Source: an uncultured Oscillospiraceae bacterium
Lineage (GTDB): Bacteria > Bacillota > Clostridia > Oscillospirales > Acutalibacteraceae
Assembly: GCA_900549155.1 (NCBI GenBank)
Contig: URNF01000105.1
Location: forward strand, 1-7,730
Direction of reading: 5' to 3'
Length of the DNA stretch: 7,730 nt
Positions 6,241 to 7,730 of this stretch are shown piece by piece. The translations under genes and the position numbers were made by a program. The notes under the pieces were generated by a model. It was given only the letters and a program-made list of their open reading frames with translations, had not been told where the DNA came from and ran no database searches. Numbering within the stretch: the stretch's first letter is position 1; each line of letters opens with the position of its first letter.

Positions 6241-7399
6241 CGAGCTGAAAAGCTCCTATCTTTTCTATCACATCGAGCAGCGCGTCAACGCCTATACGGC
6301 GGAGCACCCGACGGCGCATCTGCTGCGGCTGGGTGTCGGCGACGTGACGCTGCCGCTGTGCGACGCGGTCATTACCGCCATGCACAAGGCAGTGGACGAT
6401 CAGGCGAAAAAGGAGACGTTCCACGGATATATGCCGGAGTGCGGCGCGCCGTTTCTGAAGGAAGCGATCCGCGGTCACTACGCGGTGCGCGGCGTCGAAC
6501 TGGATGCGGACGAAATTTTCGTTTCGAGCGGTGCAGGCGACGATCTCGGCGCCATCCTCGATCTGTTTTCCGGCGTCAACACGGCGCTTGTGACCGAGCC
6601 GGCATATCCCGCCTATGTCGACTCCAACGTCATCGCGGGACATCGCGTTGTGCATCTGCCGTCCTCGCGCAAAAACGGCTTTCTCCCCATGCCGGACGGC
6701 AGCATTTTTGCGGACATTGTCTACATCTGCTCCCCCAACAACCCGACGGGTGCAGTCTATACTAAGGAAAAGCTGAAAGCGTGGGTGGACTATGCCAACG
6801 CGCACGACGCGATCCTCATTTTCGACGCGGCATATGAAGCGTTCATCGAGGACGCGGATGTGCCGCACAGCATCTATGAAATTGAGGGCAGCCGCACCTG
6901 TTCCATTGAAATTTCCTCGCTGTCCAAAACGGCGGGCTTCACGGGCGTGCGCTGCGGCTACACCGTCGTGCCGAAAGCGCTATTGCGCGCGGATATGTCA
7001 CTGCACGATATGTGGGTGCGCAACCGCACGACCAAAACAAACGGCGTTTCCTATATCGTCCAGCGCGGCGCTGCCGCCGTGTTCACGCCCGAAGGGCAAA
7101 AGCAGGCGATGGCAAACATCGCCGTCTATAAGCGCAACGCCGCCGTGCTGATGGAAGCGCTCGACGCCTGCGGCATCTGGTATTGCGGCGGCAAAAACGC
7201 CCCCTATCTTTGGATGGCGTGCCCGCGCGGCATGGGCAGCTGGGAGCTTTTCGATCATCTGCTGAATGAAGCGCAGATCGTCGGCACGCCCGGCGCGGGC
7301 TTCGGCGACTGCGGCGAGGGCTATTTCCGCCTTTCCTCCTTCGGCGACACCGCCGACACAAAGGAAGCGGCAAAACGCATCGTGAAATTGTTCGGTTGA
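6218..7399 (+). CDS. dapL: LL-diaminopimelate aminotransferase
   Basis: DapL is a PLP enzyme that turns tetrahydrodipicolinate into LL-diaminopimelate in one step with glutamate as amino donor, bypassing the succinylase and acetylase branches of lysine synthesis. The 393 residues show the fold-type I pattern: SSYLFYHIEQRVNAY and LLRLGVGDVTLPL near the N-terminus (the latter very characteristic of DapL), EPAYPAYVDSNV, SPNNPTG, IFDAAYEAF (the Asp and Tyr contacting PLP), SLSKTAGFTGVRCGY with the Schiff-base lysine K237, and YFRLSSFG with the carboxylate-binding R371. The segment SSGAGDDLG (residues 103-111) differs from the SDGAKxDxG I remember for this family, so this is a somewhat divergent member. 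Another aminotransferase specificity is possible, but the overlap with dapF argues strongly for this role. The downstream terminator at 7541-7582 probably ends the transcript. Confidence 0.9.
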   Translation: MRPNVHYDELKSSYLFYHIEQRVNAYTAEHPTAHLLRLGVGDVTLPLCDAVITAMHKAVDDQAKKETFHGYMPECGAPFLKEAIRGHYAVRGVELDADEIFVSSGAGDDLGAILDLFSGVNTALVTEPAYPAYVDSNVIAGHRVVHLPSSRKNGFLPMPDGSIFADIVYICSPNNPTGAVYTKEKLKAWVDYANAHDAILIFDAAYEAFIEDADVPHSIYEIEGSRTCSIEISSLSKTAGFTGVRCGYTVVPKALLRADMSLHDMWVRNRTTKTNGVSYIVQRGAAAVFTPEGQKQAMANIAVYKRNAAVLMEALDACGIWYCGGKNAPYLWMACPRGMGSWELFDHLLNEAQIVGTPGAGFGDCGEGYFRLSSFGDTADTKEAAKRIVKLFG

Positions 7400-7417
7400 G
7401 CGCGCACCCGCAAAAAA

Positions 7418-7538
7418 ATTATTCATTATTCATTAGCATATGCGACTTCATTATTCATTCTTCATTATAAAATTATAAATTCCTGTCGCGGCAAAAGACA
7501 AATGAATGATGAATAATGAATAGTGAAAAATGAAGAAT
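7418..7538. repeat. AT-rich imperfect palindromic repeat (MITE/REP-like) built on ATTATTCATT
   Basis: This non-coding block between dapL and the tRNA genes is sharply more AT-rich than its surroundings. The left half carries ATTATTCATT at 7418-7427, 7425-7434 and 7450-7459; the right half carries the reverse complement in degenerate form. Perfect inverted matches are 7420-7433 with 7509-7522 (14 bp) and 7457-7466 with 7529-7538 (10 bp); 7447-7466 matches 7501-7520 at 18 of 20. The centre has a small TGTC...GACA stem (7484-7500). It has no ORF worth calling. Small interspersed palindromes of this look occur between genes in Clostridia; whether it is mobile cannot be told from one copy. Confidence 0.7.
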
Positions 7539-7540
7539 AC

Positions 7541-7582
7541 AAAACAAAAAATCCTATCACTTCGTGACAGGATTTTTTGTTT
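7541..7582. terminator. Bidirectional intrinsic terminator between dapL and the tRNA genes
   Basis: AAAACAAAAAATCCT at 7541-7555 pairs perfectly with AGGATTTTTTGTTTT at 7569-7583. Inside it, after one A-C mismatch, TCAC pairs with GTGA around a TTC loop. The stem gives a T-rich tract on both strands, so it can end the dapL transcript rightward and the tRNA transcript leftward. It abuts the CCA end of tRNA-Val. The GC part of the stem is short and the long A/T stem carries the U tract, as is usual for such converging terminators. Confidence 0.9.
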
Positions 7583-7659
7583 TGGTGGGCGCGAATGGGC
7601 TCGAACCATCGACCTCCTGCGTGTGAAGCAGGCGCTCTAACCAGCTGAGCTACGTGCCC
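7583..7659 (-). tRNA. tRNA-Val (anticodon CAC)
   Basis: The reverse complement folds into a full cloverleaf of 77 nt including an encoded CCA. The D stem is GCTC/GAGC, the anticodon stem CCTGC/GCAGG with loop TTCACAC, and the T stem GATGG/CCATT with loop TTCGAGC. The anticodon CAC (complement of 7623-7625) reads GUG valine codons. The acceptor stem GGGCACG/CGCGCCC pairs except for A5 opposite C68. The spacer to the upstream tRNA-Glu is 5 nt, so both are probably cut from one leftward transcript. Confidence 0.95.
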
Positions 7660-7664
7660 GTGTT

Positions 7665-7730
7665 TGGTGACCCGAACGGGAATCGAACCCGTGTTACCGC
7701 CGTGAAAGGGCGGTGTCTTAACCGCTTGAC
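7665..7730 (-). tRNA. tRNA-Glu (anticodon UUC), 5' end outside the window
   Basis: The reverse complement gives the 3' 66 nt of a tRNA with encoded CCA. The anticodon stem is CCGCC/GGCGG with loop CTTTCAC, so the anticodon is TTC (UUC), for glutamate. The T stem ACGGG/CCCGT with loop TTCGATT and the 3' acceptor strand TCGGGTC are intact. About nine 5' bases (the 5' acceptor strand and the two bases that follow it) lie beyond the right edge. Confidence 0.95.

Noticed and set aside
7418..7538. CRISPR array or simple tandem repeat
   Set aside because: The repeated unit is only 10 bp, copies overlap or are irregularly spaced, and the halves are inverted relative to each other; there are no unique spacers.

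Overview
The window is a compact run of seven genes on the + strand, followed by an AT-rich palindromic repeat, a bidirectional terminator and two convergent tRNA genes on the - strand. The coding DNA is visibly GC-rich, with G or C preferred at third positions. Ribosome binding sites are strong and Gram-positive in style (AAGGAG, AGGGGG). The combination of a split glutamate synthase, a glutamine synthetase followed by an ANTAR regulator, and the DapL route to diaminopimelate points to a GC-rich member of the Clostridia. An Oscillospiraceae/Ruminococcaceae-like gut anaerobe is my best guess; this is inference from gene content, not a search result.

Layout: (1) 2-1180, FMN/iron-sulfur synthase part of a split glutamate synthase, cut by the left edge. 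(2) 1231-1950, stand-alone GXGXG (GltB C-terminal) domain protein. (3) 1962-3173, a short, divergent type I glutamine synthetase. (4) 3206-3790, an ANTAR RNA-binding regulator with a degenerate receiver domain, like the clostridial NitR encoded next to glnA. (5) 3811-5415, CTP synthase. (6) 5428-6240, diaminopimelate epimerase. (7) 6218-7399, LL-diaminopimelate aminotransferase, overlapping dapF by 23 bp. Then come the repeat (about 7418-7538), the terminator (7541-7582), tRNA-Val(CAC) (7583-7659) and the 3' part of tRNA-Glu(UUC) (7665-7730).

The genes fit one amino-nitrogen circuit. Glutamine synthetase makes Gln from Glu. Glutamate synthase uses Gln and 2-oxoglutarate to make Glu. CTP synthase uses the Gln amide and returns Glu. 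DapL uses Glu as amino donor and returns 2-oxoglutarate. Gaps between genes are 50, 11, 32, 20 and 12 bp, then a 23-bp overlap, with no visible terminator inside, so a single transcript is plausible. The ANTAR protein would be the natural candidate for controlling it by antitermination, but I found no convincing ANTAR target hairpin inside the window; one may lie upstream of it.

Most of this is ordinary core metabolism. The points worth a second look are the changed ammonia-site flap and short C-terminus of the glutamine synthetase, the receiver domain that has lost its phosphoacceptor, an altered motif in DapL, the palindromic AT-rich repeat, and an A-C mismatch in the tRNA-Val acceptor stem.
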